A stretch of DNA of 64,000 nucleotides from Alphaproteobacteria bacterium (GCA_005883305.1 VBAC01000001.1:1178001-1242000); one strand, 5' to 3'; positions 1 to 9,076 are shown, counted from the first letter of the stretch. The notes: a model not told the origin generated them from the letters alone. A program made the numbers and translations.

Positions 1-2
1 GC

Positions 3-230
3 TATTTCTTCCTGTGGGGCCTGTCGGACGGCAGCGTCTCGTCGTTCAATATCGGCATTTGGCTCGCCCTCGTGGGCGGCGCCGGGGCCATTCTGGGCGG
101 AGGACTGTATCTGGCCCGGCGCGGGCAACGCGGAGCGGCCACCGCCGTGCTGGCGCTCCTGGCTCTCCCCGCAATCGCCTTCGTGCTATTCTTCGGCCTG
201 CTGATCCTCAGCCACCCGCGCTGGAACTGA
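3..230 (+). CDS. C-terminal end of a membrane protein (truncated by window edge)
   Basis: The window opens inside this gene; the last 75 codons are readable and end at a TGA just before the VWA gene. Two hydrophobic segments are visible: one around the stretch IGIWLALVGGAGAILGG and a second, LALLALPAIAFVLFFGLLIL, separated by a short basic loop (LARRGQRG). This looks like the tail of a small integral inner-membrane protein. The stop lies 27 bases before the next start on the same strand, so the two genes may be cotranscribed. No family is recognised; the reading frame choice rests on the continuous hydrophobic pattern and GC-rich third positions. Confidence 0.6.
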   Translation, partial: YFFLWGLSDGSVSSFNIGIWLALVGGAGAILGGGLYLARRGQRGAATAVLALLALPAIAFVLFFGLLILSHPRWN

Positions 231-257
231 GCCCGCGCGCGGGTTAGACGCGAAACC

Positions 258-1436
258 ATGTTCTTCTCCTTCGTCGACGAGCTTCGCGCCGCGGGCATTC
301 CCGCCTCGATGAAGGAGCACCTGACTCTGCTGGAGGCGCTCGACGCCGCGGTGATCGGGAGTCGGCCGGAGGAATTCTACTATCTCGCCCGCGCCATCTT
401 CGTGAAGGACGAGGGGCTGCTCGACCGGTTCGACCAGGTGTTCGGAAAGGTCTTCAAGGGGATCGAGACGAGCTACGGCGCCGAGGCGGTCCCCATCCCC
501 GAGGAATGGCTGAAGAAGGTCGCCGAGCTCTACCTCACGCCCGAGCAGATGGCCGAGATCAAGGCGCTGGGCTCGTGGGAAGAGATCATGAAGACGCTGA
601 AGAAGCGGCTCGAGGAGCAGCAGGGCCGTCACCAGGGCGGCTCCAAATGGATCGGCACCGGCGGCACCTCGCCCTACGGCAATTCGGGCTACAATCCCGA
701 AGGTGTCAGGATCGGCGGAGAAGGCGGCCAGGGGCGAGCGATCAAGGTCTGGGACAAACGCGAGTTCCGCAACCTCGACAGCAGCAAGGAGCTCGGCACG
801 CGCAACATCAAGGTGGCGCTCCGTCGCCTGCGCCGTTTCGCCCGCGAGGGCGCGGCCGAGGAGCTCGACCTCGACGAGACGATCGCCGGCACCGCGCGCA
901 AGGGCTGGCTCGACATCGCCATGCGGCCCGAGCGGCACAACGCCGTGAAATTGCTCCTCTTCCTCGACGTCGGCGGATCGATGGATCCGCACATCAAGCT
1001 TTGCGAGGAATTGTTCAGCGCGGCGACCAGCGAGTTCAAGAATCTCGAATTCTTCTATTTCCACAACTGCCCCTACGAGGCGCTTTGGAAGGACAATCGC
1101 CGCCGCTTCAACGAGCGCACGCCGACGTGGGACGTGCTTCACAAATACGGCCACGACTATAAGTTGGTGTTCGTCGGCGACGCCTCCATGAGCCCCTACG
1201 AGATCACCCACCCGGGCGGCTCGGTCGAGCATTATAACGAGGAAGCGGGCGCGGCCTGGCTGCAGCGGCTGACGAACACCTATCCCGCCGCGGTCTGGCT
1301 CAACCCGGTGCCCGAGAAATATTGGAGCTACACCGGCTCGATCCAGGTCGTCCGCACCCTGATGCAGGACCGCATGTACCCGCTGACCCTGGAGGGGCTG
1401 GACGAGGCGATGCGGACGCTCAGCCGGAAGAACTGA
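258..1436 (+). CDS. VWA-domain protein of the CoxE family
   Basis: A 392-residue soluble protein. The N-terminal half (about residues 1-215) is the charged, helical region typical of CoxE-like proteins; the C-terminal half is a von Willebrand factor A fold with a MIDAS-like metal site at residues 237-241 (D-V-G-G-S), where the usual middle serine is glycine. Proteins of this family (CoxE, COG3552/COG3825) commonly partner MoxR-type AAA+ ATPases in assembly or maturation of enzymes and membrane complexes. No MoxR gene lies inside the window, but it could be upstream of the left edge. The gene faces the next one tail to tail with a 17-base gap. Family assignment is solid; the substrate complex is unknown. 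Confidence 0.85.
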   Translation: MFFSFVDELRAAGIPASMKEHLTLLEALDAAVIGSRPEEFYYLARAIFVKDEGLLDRFDQVFGKVFKGIETSYGAEAVPIPEEWLKKVAELYLTPEQMAEIKALGSWEEIMKTLKKRLEEQQGRHQGGSKWIGTGGTSPYGNSGYNPEGVRIGGEGGQGRAIKVWDKREFRNLDSSKELGTRNIKVALRRLRRFAREGAAEELDLDETIAGTARKGWLDIAMRPERHNAVKLLLFLDVGGSMDPHIKLCEELFSAATSEFKNLEFFYFHNCPYEALWKDNRRRFNERTPTWDVLHKYGHDYKLVFVGDASMSPYEITHPGGSVEHYNEEAGAAWLQRLTNTYPAAVWLNPVPEKYWSYTGSIQVVRTLMQDRMYPLTLEGLDEAMRTLSRKN

Positions 1437-1453
1437 AGCCCGGGCGAACGCGG

Positions 1454-2191
1454 TTAATGCCCCGCGCGCGTCGTATAGGCGAAGCTCAGAATGCTCAGCG
1501 GGCGGCCGTCGTCGCGGGTCTTGAGGTCGCCAATCAGGAAGTCATATTGATCGTAGAAGCGCAGGTCGGTGACCACCAGCGAGGTCGGGCCGCTGCCGCG
1601 CGGCGGCGCGACGACCCGCCAGCTGCGCGAGCCGCGCGCCGGCATTCCGGTCCAGAGCCATTGCCGCCAGCCCGGCAGCGAAGGCACGCCGTCCGCCTCG
1701 CCGACGTGACGCTGCGTGCCGGGACCGCGAAAAAGCGCCGCCATGCCGCTTGCGAGCCGGGCGTGCTCGTCGCCGCCGATCACGATCAGCGTGCACCGGC
1801 TTTCCACCAGCCGCCCGGGCCGATCGATCCGCTCGATCTTCAACAGCAAGGTGCGCCGGCGCGCGCGGTCCGCGAGGCCGAATGCGCCGGCCTGCGGATC
1901 CGCGATTCCGAGCCGCTCGCGGGCCGCCGAGTCGAGGGGCTGCCAGTCGCGGTCCTCCGGCGCCGCCGATCGGCCGGTAAGCCGGTTCGCTTCGAAGCAG
2001 AACAGGCGGAAATAATCGATCGCATCGCGCAACGGCGGCAACGGGCCCGGCCGCGCGGTCACGACGATCGTTTCGAGCGCGTCGGGCGGCGGAGAGGCGA
2101 CGCCATTCCCGGCGCGATCGGACGCCGGCTGCGCGGCCGCCGCCGCCAGCGGGAGCAGCGCGGGGAGCGGCCAGGAGCGGCTCGGCCTCAT
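1454..2191 (-). CDS. exported protein of unknown function
   Basis: A 245-residue protein beginning with a short basic region and an alanine/leucine core (PLPALLPLAAAAAQ), consistent with a Sec signal peptide of roughly 20 residues. The segment IVVTARPG at about residue 42-49 resembles the sequences that follow TonB-box regions in outer-membrane proteins but the protein is far too short to be a receptor. The remainder has mixed alpha/beta character with several Trp/Arg clusters and no motif I recognise. It is divergent from the glycosidase-gal operon and shares its 266-base upstream region. A periplasmic location is inferred from the signal sequence only. Confidence 0.6.
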   Translation of the reverse strand: MRPSRSWPLPALLPLAAAAAQPASDRAGNGVASPPPDALETIVVTARPGPLPPLRDAIDYFRLFCFEANRLTGRSAAPEDRDWQPLDSAARERLGIADPQAGAFGLADRARRRTLLLKIERIDRPGRLVESRCTLIVIGGDEHARLASGMAALFRGPGTQRHVGEADGVPSLPGWRQWLWTGMPARGSRSWRVVAPPRGSGPTSLVVTDLRFYDQYDFLIGDLKTRDDGRPLSILSFAYTTRAGH

Positions 2192-2375
2192 CCGGCGAGT
2201 CGGCGTCGCTTCACAGGAACTGGGCGCATCGGGCTAGCCTCCAGGATCATGTGCCGGGCGGGGCAGACGATGAAGTCGCCGGCGAGGCGCAAGTGCGCTT
2301 CGCCGCGCCTCGCTGACCGGTCGCCGCCGGGCCGCCAGCGCGCGCGAAAGACCGAATCTTCTGGGGATAACCTAT

Positions 2376-2395
2376 GATAATTTCTTGGAATTATC
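2376..2395. promoter_or_regulatory. inverted repeat upstream of the galactose operon
   Basis: The arms GATAATT (2376-2382) and AATTATC (2389-2395) are perfect inverted repeats around a 6-base spacer. The site is AT-rich in a very GC-rich sequence and lies 63 bases upstream of the glycosidase start at 2458 and about 185 bases from the divergent exported-protein start. An operator for a sugar-responsive regulator is an inference from position and symmetry; no regulator gene is adjacent. Confidence 0.4.
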
Positions 2396-2457
2396 GCAAT
2401 GCGCCCCCATAACCGGAGGCGTGTCTTGGCCTTGTATGCGTATCGGGGGGGAAGAAG

Positions 2458-3588
2458 ATGCCGGCCGCCGCGGCTGAACGCTTCGAACTGCGTGCCGCCG
2501 CGCACGAGCGCTGGACGTCCGAAGCCGCGCATGGCTGGTATTCGGCGCTGCCGTGGCTGGTCGGCTGCAACTTCACGCCTTCTTATGCGATCAACCAACT
2601 CGAATTCTGGCAGGCCGAGACGTTCGATCTCGCGGTGATCGACCGCGAGCTCCAATGGGCCGCGGAGCTGGGCATGAACGCTGCTCGGGTCTACCTGCAC
2701 GATTTGCTCTGGCACCACGATGCCGAGGGCTTCGTGGAGCGCATCCACGCCTTTCTGGCGACCGCCAGCCGCCACGGCATTCGCACCATGCTGGTGCTGT
2801 TCGATTCGTGCTGGGACCCGCATCCTGCGCTGGGTCCCCAGGGCGACCCGCGGCCCGGAGTCCACAATTCCGGCTGGGTCCAGTCGCCGGGCGATCCGGC
2901 CCTGTCCGACCCCTCCCAGCACGACCGGCTGCGCGACTATGTGGCGGGCATCGTCGCCGCCTTCGCCCGGGACGAGCGGGTGCTCGCCTGGGATATCTGG
3001 AACGAGCCCGACAACGGCCCGGAGGTCGCCCTGTGCGATCCGAGGCTGCTCGCCGCGAAGGCGTCGCTCGTCGCCCCTCTGCTGATCGCTGCCTTTGGCT
3101 GGGCGCGCTCGGCGGCGCCCGAACAGCCGCTGACCAGCGGAATCTGGCTTGGAGACTGGTCGGCGCCCGATCTGCTGAGCCCGATCCAGCGGGCGCAGAC
3201 CGCCCATTCGGATTTCATCTCGTTCCACAATTACGGCGCCACCGCCGATTTCGATCAGCGCGTTCGCTGGCTGAAGGGCTTTGGCCGGCCGACGATGTGC
3301 ACCGAATATATGGCGCGCTCGACCGGCAGCACGTTCGAGGCGATCCTTCCCAGCGCCAAGGAAGAGCGGGTGGCGGCGTTCTGCTGGGGCCTGGTGCGCG
3401 GGCGGACCCAGACCAACCTCGCCTGGAATGCGGAGGAGAATCCGCTGATCTGCGAAGGGTCGATGCCCTGGTTCCACGATATCCTCCATCCGGACGGTAC
3501 CCCGCATCTGCCCGACGAGGTCGCATTCCTTCGCCGGATCACCGGCCGGGACGCCGCGGCGCAAGGCGCGGGGTCGAATGACCTTTGA
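2458..3588 (+). CDS. TIM-barrel glycoside hydrolase (clan A, cellulase-like)
   Basis: A 376-residue cytosolic glycosidase without a signal peptide. The clan GH-A signature is visible: the acid/base glutamate E183 in WDIWNEPDN and a likely nucleophile E283 in RPTMCTEYMAR, about 100 residues apart, with FISFHNYG in between. Relatives are often labelled 1,4-beta-xylanase or cellulase-family hydrolase, labels that should not be taken literally. A purine-rich ribosome site (GGGGGGAAGAAG) directly precedes the ATG. galT follows after 54 bases and galK overlaps galT, so the enzyme most likely acts on a galactose- or related hexose-containing oligosaccharide whose sugar is fed into the Leloir pathway. 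The substrate is inferred from the operon, not from the protein. Confidence 0.8.
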   Translation: MPAAAAERFELRAAAHERWTSEAAHGWYSALPWLVGCNFTPSYAINQLEFWQAETFDLAVIDRELQWAAELGMNAARVYLHDLLWHHDAEGFVERIHAFLATASRHGIRTMLVLFDSCWDPHPALGPQGDPRPGVHNSGWVQSPGDPALSDPSQHDRLRDYVAGIVAAFARDERVLAWDIWNEPDNGPEVALCDPRLLAAKASLVAPLLIAAFGWARSAAPEQPLTSGIWLGDWSAPDLLSPIQRAQTAHSDFISFHNYGATADFDQRVRWLKGFGRPTMCTEYMARSTGSTFEAILPSAKEERVAAFCWGLVRGRTQTNLAWNAEENPLICEGSMPWFHDILHPDGTPHLPDEVAFLRRITGRDAAAQGAGSNDL

Positions 3589-3642
3589 GCGGCCCGCCGC
3601 GCTGGTGTAGCGAGCGGCGCAAGCAGCACCTGCCCGAGTCCG

Positions 3643-4686
3643 ATGACACCGACCGCCTTCGACCCCGCATTGCACCCGCACCGGCGCTTCGATCCCCTGA
3701 GCGGCCGCCACGTGCTGGTCTCTCCGCACCGGGCCTTGCGTCCCTGGTCCGGCGCCAGCGAGAGGGCGGCGCAAGCGGCGCCCTCCTTCGATCCCTCCTG
3801 CTACCTGTGTCCCGGAGTCGAGCGCGCGTCGGGCGTTCGCAATCCCGATTATTCCTCGGCATTCGCGTTCGACAACGACTTCGCGGCCGTCCCCGACCGC
3901 GCGCCGGACGGACCGGAGCAAAGCGATCCCTTTCAGGTCGCGGAGCCGGTGACCGGCGCTGCCCGGGTGATCTGCTTCTCGCCCGATCATTCGCTCTCGA
4001 TCCCGGAGCTGCCGCTCGAATCGGTCCGGGCCGTGATCGACCTGTGGTGCGGCGAGGCGGCCCGGCTCGGCGAGCGCTTCCCCTCGGTGCAGATATTCGA
4101 GAACAAGGGCGCGGCGATGGGTTGCTCCAACCCGCACCCGCACGGCCAGATCTGGGCGACGGACTATGTCCCGGACGAGATCGCGCGCGAGTCGCTCAAC
4201 CAGAGCGATTGGCTGGCTCGGCACGGCGCCAGCATGCTGCTCGATCTCGCCGCGCGCGAACGGGCGGCCCGCGAGCGGGTCGTGGTCGAGACTCCGCTCT
4301 GGCTTGCGATCGTGCCCTATTGGGCGGCCTGGCCGTTCGAGACGCTGTTGCTCCCGCGCTTCCGCGTGGCCCGGCTGCAGGATCTGGACGAGGCGGCGCG
4401 CGCGGATCTCGCGGCCGCGCTGAAGGAATTGACGATCCGCTACGACAATCTGTTCGAGACCAGCTTTCCTTATTCGATGGGCTGGCACGGCGCTCCCAGC
4501 GACGCGGACGACGCCCCGTGGCAGCTGCACGCGCATTTCTATCCGCCGCTGCTTCGCTCGGCGAGCGTGCGCAAGTTCATGGTCGGCTTCGAGCTGCTGG
4601 CCGAAGCGCAGCGCGACCTGACCCCGGAGCAGGCGGCCGAGCGGCTGCGCGCCGTGAGCCCGATCCATTATCGCGAGAGGCGATGA
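3643..4686 (+). CDS. galT: galactose-1-phosphate uridylyltransferase
   Basis: A 347-residue enzyme of the Leloir pathway that exchanges UMP between UDP-glucose and galactose-1-phosphate. The active-site segment NPHPHGQIW places the nucleophilic histidine at H167 (His166 in E. coli GalT), and the zinc-site cysteines C53 and C56 (CYLC) and H116 (SPDHS) are present. The length matches the family (about 348). It sits second in the operon and its TGA overlaps the galK ATG (ATGA at 4683-4686), so the two are translationally coupled. Confidence 0.95.
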   Translation: MTPTAFDPALHPHRRFDPLSGRHVLVSPHRALRPWSGASERAAQAAPSFDPSCYLCPGVERASGVRNPDYSSAFAFDNDFAAVPDRAPDGPEQSDPFQVAEPVTGAARVICFSPDHSLSIPELPLESVRAVIDLWCGEAARLGERFPSVQIFENKGAAMGCSNPHPHGQIWATDYVPDEIARESLNQSDWLARHGASMLLDLAARERAARERVVVETPLWLAIVPYWAAWPFETLLLPRFRVARLQDLDEAARADLAAALKELTIRYDNLFETSFPYSMGWHGAPSDADDAPWQLHAHFYPPLLRSASVRKFMVGFELLAEAQRDLTPEQAAERLRAVSPIHYRERR

Positions 4687-5828
4687 GCGGGGGGGGCACG
4701 GGGAGCCGCGCCGAAGCGGCGTTCGCCGCGGCGTTCGGCGGCGCGCCGGACCTGGTCGTGCAGGCGCCCGGGCGGGTGAACCTGATCGGCGAGCATACCG
4801 ATTACAATGACGGCTTCGTCCTGCCCTGCGCGATCGATTCCGGCACGGTGATCGCCGCGCGCCGCCGGAGCGACGCCGTCCTGGCTGCGGTCGCCGCCGA
4901 TTTTGGCGAAGAGGACCGGATCGCGCTCGACTCGCCGATCGCGCGGGCCGGCGGCTGGCGCGATTATGTCCGCGGAGTCGCGGAGGTGCTGCGACGCGAA
5001 GGCCTGGCGCGCGGGGCCGAGGTCGCGATAGCCGGCGACGTGCCGCAGGGCGCCGGCCTCTCCTCGTCGGCCTCGCTGGAAGTAGCGCTCGCCACGACGC
5101 TGGCGCGCCTCCAAGGGCTGGAACTGGGCCCGACCCGAATCGCCCTGCTCGCCCAGAAAGCCGAAAACGATTTCGTCGGATGCGCCTGCGGAATCATGGA
5201 TCAGCTCGTCTCGGCCAGGGCCGGCGAAGGCCAGGCTTTGCTGATCGACTGCCGCTCGCTCGATTGCCGCCCGGTGCCGATGCCCGAGGGGCTGGCGGTG
5301 ATCGTGATCCACTCCGGGATCGAGCGCGGGCTGGTCGACGGCGCCTATAACGAGCGGCGGCGGCAGTGCGAGGCGGCGGCGCGCCATTACGGCGTCGCCG
5401 CGTTGCGCGACCTCGACGAGGAGGCGCTGCTGGCGGGCCGCAAAGGACTCGATCCAGTCGCCTTTCGAAGGGCGCGCCATGTGGTCACGGAGAATGCGCG
5501 CACGCTCGCCGCCGCCGAGGCGCTGGCAAGCGGCGATCTTCCCCGGCTCGGCCTGCTGATGGCGCAATCGCACGCCTCGATGCGCGACGATTTCGAGATC
5601 ACCCTCCCCGCCATCGACCGGCTGGCCGAGATCGCCGCGGAGGCGATCGGCGGCGAGGGCGGCGCTCGGATGACCGGCGGCGGCTTCGGCGGCTGCATCG
5701 TCGCTCTGGCGCCGCAAGCGCTGGTCGAGCGGGTCCGGGAAGCAGTCGAGCGCGGCTATCGCTCTCCCGACGACCGTCCGGCCCGGTTCATGGTCTGCCG
5801 GGCTTCGGCGGGCGCAGGGCCGGTCTAA
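4683..5828 (+). CDS. galK: galactokinase
   Basis: A 381-residue GHMP kinase that phosphorylates galactose with ATP. All three GHMP motifs are visible: the N-terminal galactose signature APGRVNLIGEHTDYNDG, the ATP-binding loop with GAGLSSSAS near residue 120, and the C-terminal TGGGFGGCIVAL. The start was chosen at 4683 because it overlaps the galT stop in an ATGA and gives the family's usual length; the frame stays open upstream across galT but that part has no kinase similarity. It closes the operon and is followed by a 110-bp palindromic repeat. No galE or mutarotase is present within the window. Confidence 0.95.
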   Translation: MSGGGTGSRAEAAFAAAFGGAPDLVVQAPGRVNLIGEHTDYNDGFVLPCAIDSGTVIAARRRSDAVLAAVAADFGEEDRIALDSPIARAGGWRDYVRGVAEVLRREGLARGAEVAIAGDVPQGAGLSSSASLEVALATTLARLQGLELGPTRIALLAQKAENDFVGCACGIMDQLVSARAGEGQALLIDCRSLDCRPVPMPEGLAVIVIHSGIERGLVDGAYNERRRQCEAAARHYGVAALRDLDEEALLAGRKGLDPVAFRRARHVVTENARTLAAAEALASGDLPRLGLLMAQSHASMRDDFEITLPAIDRLAEIAAEAIGGEGGARMTGGGFGGCIVALAPQALVERVREAVERGYRSPDDRPARFMVCRASAGAGPV

Positions 5829-5841
5829 GGCCTGCTCAGCT

Positions 5842-5951
5842 TGCTGAACCGCTCATCCTGAGGAGGGACCGAGCTTGTCGAGGGCCCGTCTCGAAGGACC
5901 GTCCTTCGAGACGCCGTTTCGACAAGCTCAACGGCTCCTCAGGATGAGCGG
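5842..5951. repeat. 110-bp palindromic intergenic element, copy 1
   Basis: The element begins and ends with the inverted arms CCGCTCATCCTGAGGAG / CTCCTCAGGATGAGCGG and contains two further nested inverted repeats (GAGCTTGTCGA and GTCTCGAAGGAC types). By direct comparison it is the exact reverse complement of 33700-33809. It lies between the convergent ends of galK and namZ. Such elements are abundant in sphingomonad genomes; this one has no coding capacity of its own. Confidence 0.9.
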
Positions 5952-5976
5952 CAAGGCAGTTAATGGCAATCAGGCT

Positions 5977-7176
5977 CTAGTAGCGCAGATAGCGGCGGCG
6001 CTCTTCCGCCCAGGCCGCCTCGTCCGGCACCGTCAGCGCATCCAGGTCGCCCGGCTCCGCGCCGGCGTCGTCGACCCATTCGCGCAGCAGCGGAGAGCCG
6101 TTGATCACGTCGATCGCCAGCTTGCCGTGCTCATATTCGTAGGCGAAGTCGCGCCACAAGGCGTAGCCGGGATAGATCCGCCGGATCGCCTTGAAGGCCA
6201 GCGCCTGGAGCCGCCACGGCTTGAACGCCTCATGGTCGTAGAAGCGCCCTTCCGCATGAATATGCACGCCGCTGCATAAGTGGCCGACATGCTTGTGGAA
6301 GGTCGGCTCGAACGAGATGTCGCGAAGGATGCATCCCTCGAGCCATTCCGGCGCGAGCGCGCGCATCTCGGCGATGACCCGGCGGGCGTCGATGTCGGGC
6401 GCGCCGAACAGTTCGAGCGGCCGGGTCGTCCCCCGCCCTTCCGAGAGCGTCGTCCCTTCGAGCATCACCGTCCCCGCATAAGCGCGCGCCATGTTGAGGT
6501 TGGGCGCGTTGGGGCTGGGGTTGATCCACACCCGCTCGGCCAGCGGCCAGCCGAAGCCGGGACCTTCCTCGGGCGCGTAGCCCTCCATCTCGATCACCCG
6601 GTAATCGACGTCGAGCCCGAGCTTGTCGACGAACCACGCCCCGAGCTCGCCGAGGGTCAGGCCGTGGCGCATCGGCAAGGGCCCCGCGCCGACGAAGCTT
6701 TCCCAGCCCGGCCGCAGGGTCAGCCCCTCGATCGGGCGGCCCGCGGGATTGGGCCGGTCGAGCACCCAGACCGACTTGCCGTGCTTCGCCGCCGCCTCGA
6801 TCACGTAGAGCAAGGTGGTGATGAAGGTGTAGATCCGGCAGCCGAGGTCCTGGAGATCGACCAGGATCACGTCGAACGTCCCCATCGATTGCCCGCTCGG
6901 CCGCCGCACCTCGCCGTAGAGGCTGAACACCGGGATTCCGTGCTCCGGATCGGTGAAATCCGGCGATTCGACCATATTGTCCTGCTTGTCGCCCCTGAGG
7001 CCGTGCTGCGGGCCGAAGGCGGCGGTGAGATCGAGTCCTACGGCGGCGAGCGCGTCGATCGAGTGGGTCAGATCCTCGGTCACCGAGGCCGGATGGGCGA
7101 GCAAGGCGACTCGCCTCCCCTCCAGCGGCTTGCGCAAGGCGGGGTCGGCGAGCAGGCGGTCGATACCGAATTTCAT
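5977..7176 (-). CDS. namZ: exo-beta-N-acetylmuramidase of the NamZ family (DUF1343)
   Basis: A 399-residue protein of the DUF1343 family, whose characterised members (NamZ) cleave terminal N-acetylmuramic acid from peptidoglycan fragments. Family hallmarks are seen: AFGPQHGLRGDKQDN, VDLQDLGCRIYTF, WVLDRPNP and WINPSPNAPN. The start at 7176 (MKFGIDRLL) is preferred over one 36 bases upstream because it fits the conserved N-terminus and leaves a 2-base gap after the DOMON-like gene. Secreted NamZ proteins carry signal peptides; none is visible here, which suggests a cytosolic salvage role. The window also encodes AmgK and MurU, the enzymes that would use the released MurNAc. Confidence 0.88.
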   Translation of the reverse strand: MKFGIDRLLADPALRKPLEGRRVALLAHPASVTEDLTHSIDALAAVGLDLTAAFGPQHGLRGDKQDNMVESPDFTDPEHGIPVFSLYGEVRRPSGQSMGTFDVILVDLQDLGCRIYTFITTLLYVIEAAAKHGKSVWVLDRPNPAGRPIEGLTLRPGWESFVGAGPLPMRHGLTLGELGAWFVDKLGLDVDYRVIEMEGYAPEEGPGFGWPLAERVWINPSPNAPNLNMARAYAGTVMLEGTTLSEGRGTTRPLELFGAPDIDARRVIAEMRALAPEWLEGCILRDISFEPTFHKHVGHLCSGVHIHAEGRFYDHEAFKPWRLQALAFKAIRRIYPGYALWRDFAYEYEHGKLAIDVINGSPLLREWVDDAGAEPGDLDALTVPDEAAWAEERRRYLRY

Positions 7177-7178
7177 GG

Positions 7179-7712
7179 TCAGACGAGTGGCGGGAGTTCG
7201 ATCGCAAAGCAATCCGGATGATGAAAATCGGGCTTCTCAGGATTGGGGTTGGCGAGCGCCCAGTAAGACTTTGTCCCGTCGACTTCCTCAATCACCGCCG
7301 ACAGGCCGGAACGACTGGGACCAGTCCACGGCGCGATCAAATCGAGCGCGACGCGCAGCGAGCAGCCGGTCACGTCGCTCCAGAAGTCGATCTTCGGCGG
7401 AGCGAGCGGCAAGTCGCGCATGCCTTTGCGATAGGAATCGAACCTGTAGGCGGCCCAGGCGCGGGACGGCGAGAAGTTGAATTCGAAATAGGAATCGTCC
7501 GGCACTTCCCGCGTGAAGAGCTCGAAGCATGTCGTCTTCCAAAGCTCGCCGCTTCGCTCGACGCGGCCAGGGGTCGGCACGGCCAGCCCACCGCTTGCGA
7601 ACACCCGATATTCGAGCATCGTCGGGCGATAGCCACTTGGCGCGAAGGTGGCGCGGATTCGCTCGACCGACCGGGCAGGCGTATCCGGATGACAAATCAG
7701 ATCGACGTGCAT
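7179..7712 (-). CDS. DOMON-like domain protein, upstream partner of namZ
   Basis: A 177-residue protein resembling the DOMON-like (carbohydrate- or heme-binding type 9-like) beta-sandwich proteins. Visible marks are WKTTCFELFTR, YFEFNFSPSRAWAAYRFDSYR and a C-terminal segment PDFHHPDCFAIEL. There is no signal peptide. It is separated from namZ by 2 bases on the same strand, so the two are almost certainly one transcript; a role in recognising muropeptide-derived sugars is a reasonable inference but not shown. Upstream is an 86-bp palindromic repeat. Confidence 0.75.
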   Translation of the reverse strand: MHVDLICHPDTPARSVERIRATFAPSGYRPTMLEYRVFASGGLAVPTPGRVERSGELWKTTCFELFTREVPDDSYFEFNFSPSRAWAAYRFDSYRKGMRDLPLAPPKIDFWSDVTGCSLRVALDLIAPWTGPSRSGLSAVIEEVDGTKSYWALANPNPEKPDFHHPDCFAIELPPLV

Positions 7713-7724
7713 CGCCTCCCCCTA

Positions 7725-7810
7725 CGTCATTCCCGCGCAAGCGGGAATCCAGCTTCTCTGCCCCGCGCCAGCAAGAAAGAAGCTGGATCCCCGCTTGCGC
7801 GGGGATGACG
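7725..7810. repeat. 86-bp palindromic intergenic repeat
   Basis: Arms beginning CGTCATTCCCGCGCAAGCGG and their near-complement ending CCGCTTGCGCGGGGATGACG flank a 15-20 base loop. This is a common dispersed repeat type in Proteobacteria, placed here between divergently transcribed genes just 33 bases before tyrS, where a strong hairpin in the leader is possible. Confidence 0.85.
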
Positions 7811-7842
7811 TGGCGCACGTGTCTCGGTAAGCACACGCCGTC

Positions 7843-9075
7843 ATGACCGACTACAAATCCGATCTCCTCCGCTCCCTCTCCGAGCGCGGCTACATCCACC
7901 AGGTGACCGACGCCGCGGGCTTGGATGCGCTCGCGGCCAAGGAGATCGTGCCGGGCTATGTCGGCTTCGACGCCACCGCGCCCTCGCTCCACGTCGGCAG
8001 CCTCGTCCAGATCATGATGCTCCGCCGCCTGCAGCGGGCCGGGCACAAGCCGATCGTGGTGATGGGCGGGGGAACGACCAAGATCGGCGATCCATCGGGC
8101 AAGGACGAGAGCCGCAAATTGCTCACGAGCGAGACGATCGAGGCCAACATCCAGTCCATCTTCCGCACTTTCCAGCATTTCCTCACCTTCGCGCCCCAGG
8201 GTGAGGAGGGGACCCCGACCGACGCGATCATGGTCAACAATGCCGACTGGCTGGACCATCTCGATTACATTCCGCTGCTGCGCGACATCGGCCCGCATTT
8301 CACGATCAACCGGATGCTGACCTTCGACAGCGTGCGCCTCAGGCTCGAGCGCGAGCAGCCGCTGACCTTCCTCGAGTTCAACTACATGATCCTCCAGGCC
8401 TACGACTTCCTCGAACTGTCGCGCCGGGTGGCGTGCCGGCTGCAGATGGGCGGATCGGACCAGTGGGGCAACATCGTCAACGGCATGGAGCTGGCGCGGC
8501 GCGTAGACGGCACCCAGCTCTACGGCCTCACCACCCCGCTGATCACCACCGCCGACGGCGGCAAGATGGGCAAGACCGCAGCGGGTGCCGTCTGGCTCAA
8601 CGCGGAGCAGCTTGGCCCTTACGATTACTGGCAATTCTGGCGGAACACGCAGGATGCCGACGTCGGCAAGTTCCTGCGGCTGTTCACCGATCTGCCGCTC
8701 GACGAGATCGCGCGCCTTGAGGCGTTGCAAGGGCAGGAGATCAATGAGGCCAAGAAGGTTCTGGCCGATGCGGCGACGGCGCTCCTGCACGGCGAGGAGG
8801 CGGCGGCGGGCGCGGCGGAGACGGCGCGCAAGACCTTCGAGGAAGGCGCCGCGGGGGAAGCGCTTCCCACGCTCAAGGTGACCGGCGAGATCGGCCTTAT
8901 CGACGCGCTGATCGGCCTTGGCCTCGTCGCCTCCAAGAACGAGGCGCGGCGGCTGATCGCCCAGGGCGGAGCGCGGGTGGATGGCGAGGCGGTGAGTGAG
9001 GACCAGAGCATCGCCGTTTCCGGCGAAGTCCGGGTTTCAGCCGGCAAAAAGAAGCACGGGCTGCTGGTTCCCTAA
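7843..9075 (+). CDS. tyrS: tyrosyl-tRNA synthetase
   Basis: A 410-residue class I aminoacyl-tRNA synthetase. The HIGH-like motif is HVGS at residues 50-53 and the KMSKS loop is KMGKT at 241-245; the tyrosine-binding region contains YMILQAYDF and GGSDQWGN. The last 65 residues form an S4 RNA-binding domain ([18 protein letters not shown]). Length and domain order match bacterial TyrRS. It is monocistronic, with a repeat-filled spacer of 414 bases downstream. Confidence 0.97.
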   Translation: MTDYKSDLLRSLSERGYIHQVTDAAGLDALAAKEIVPGYVGFDATAPSLHVGSLVQIMMLRRLQRAGHKPIVVMGGGTTKIGDPSGKDESRKLLTSETIEANIQSIFRTFQHFLTFAPQGEEGTPTDAIMVNNADWLDHLDYIPLLRDIGPHFTINRMLTFDSVRLRLEREQPLTFLEFNYMILQAYDFLELSRRVACRLQMGGSDQWGNIVNGMELARRVDGTQLYGLTTPLITTADGGKMGKTAAGAVWLNAEQLGPYDYWQFWRNTQDADVGKFLRLFTDLPLDEIARLEALQGQEINEAKKVLADAATALLHGEEAAAGAAETARKTFEEGAAGEALPTLKVTGEIGLIDALIGLGLVASKNEARRLIAQGGARVDGEAVSEDQSIAVSGEVRVSAGKKKHGLLVP

Positions 9076-9076
9076 T

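Noticed and set aside
2188-4668. Minus-strand frame of 826 codons across the glycosidase and galT
   Set aside because: The catalytic motifs of two enzymes lie on the plus strand; the antisense product has no similarity or signal.
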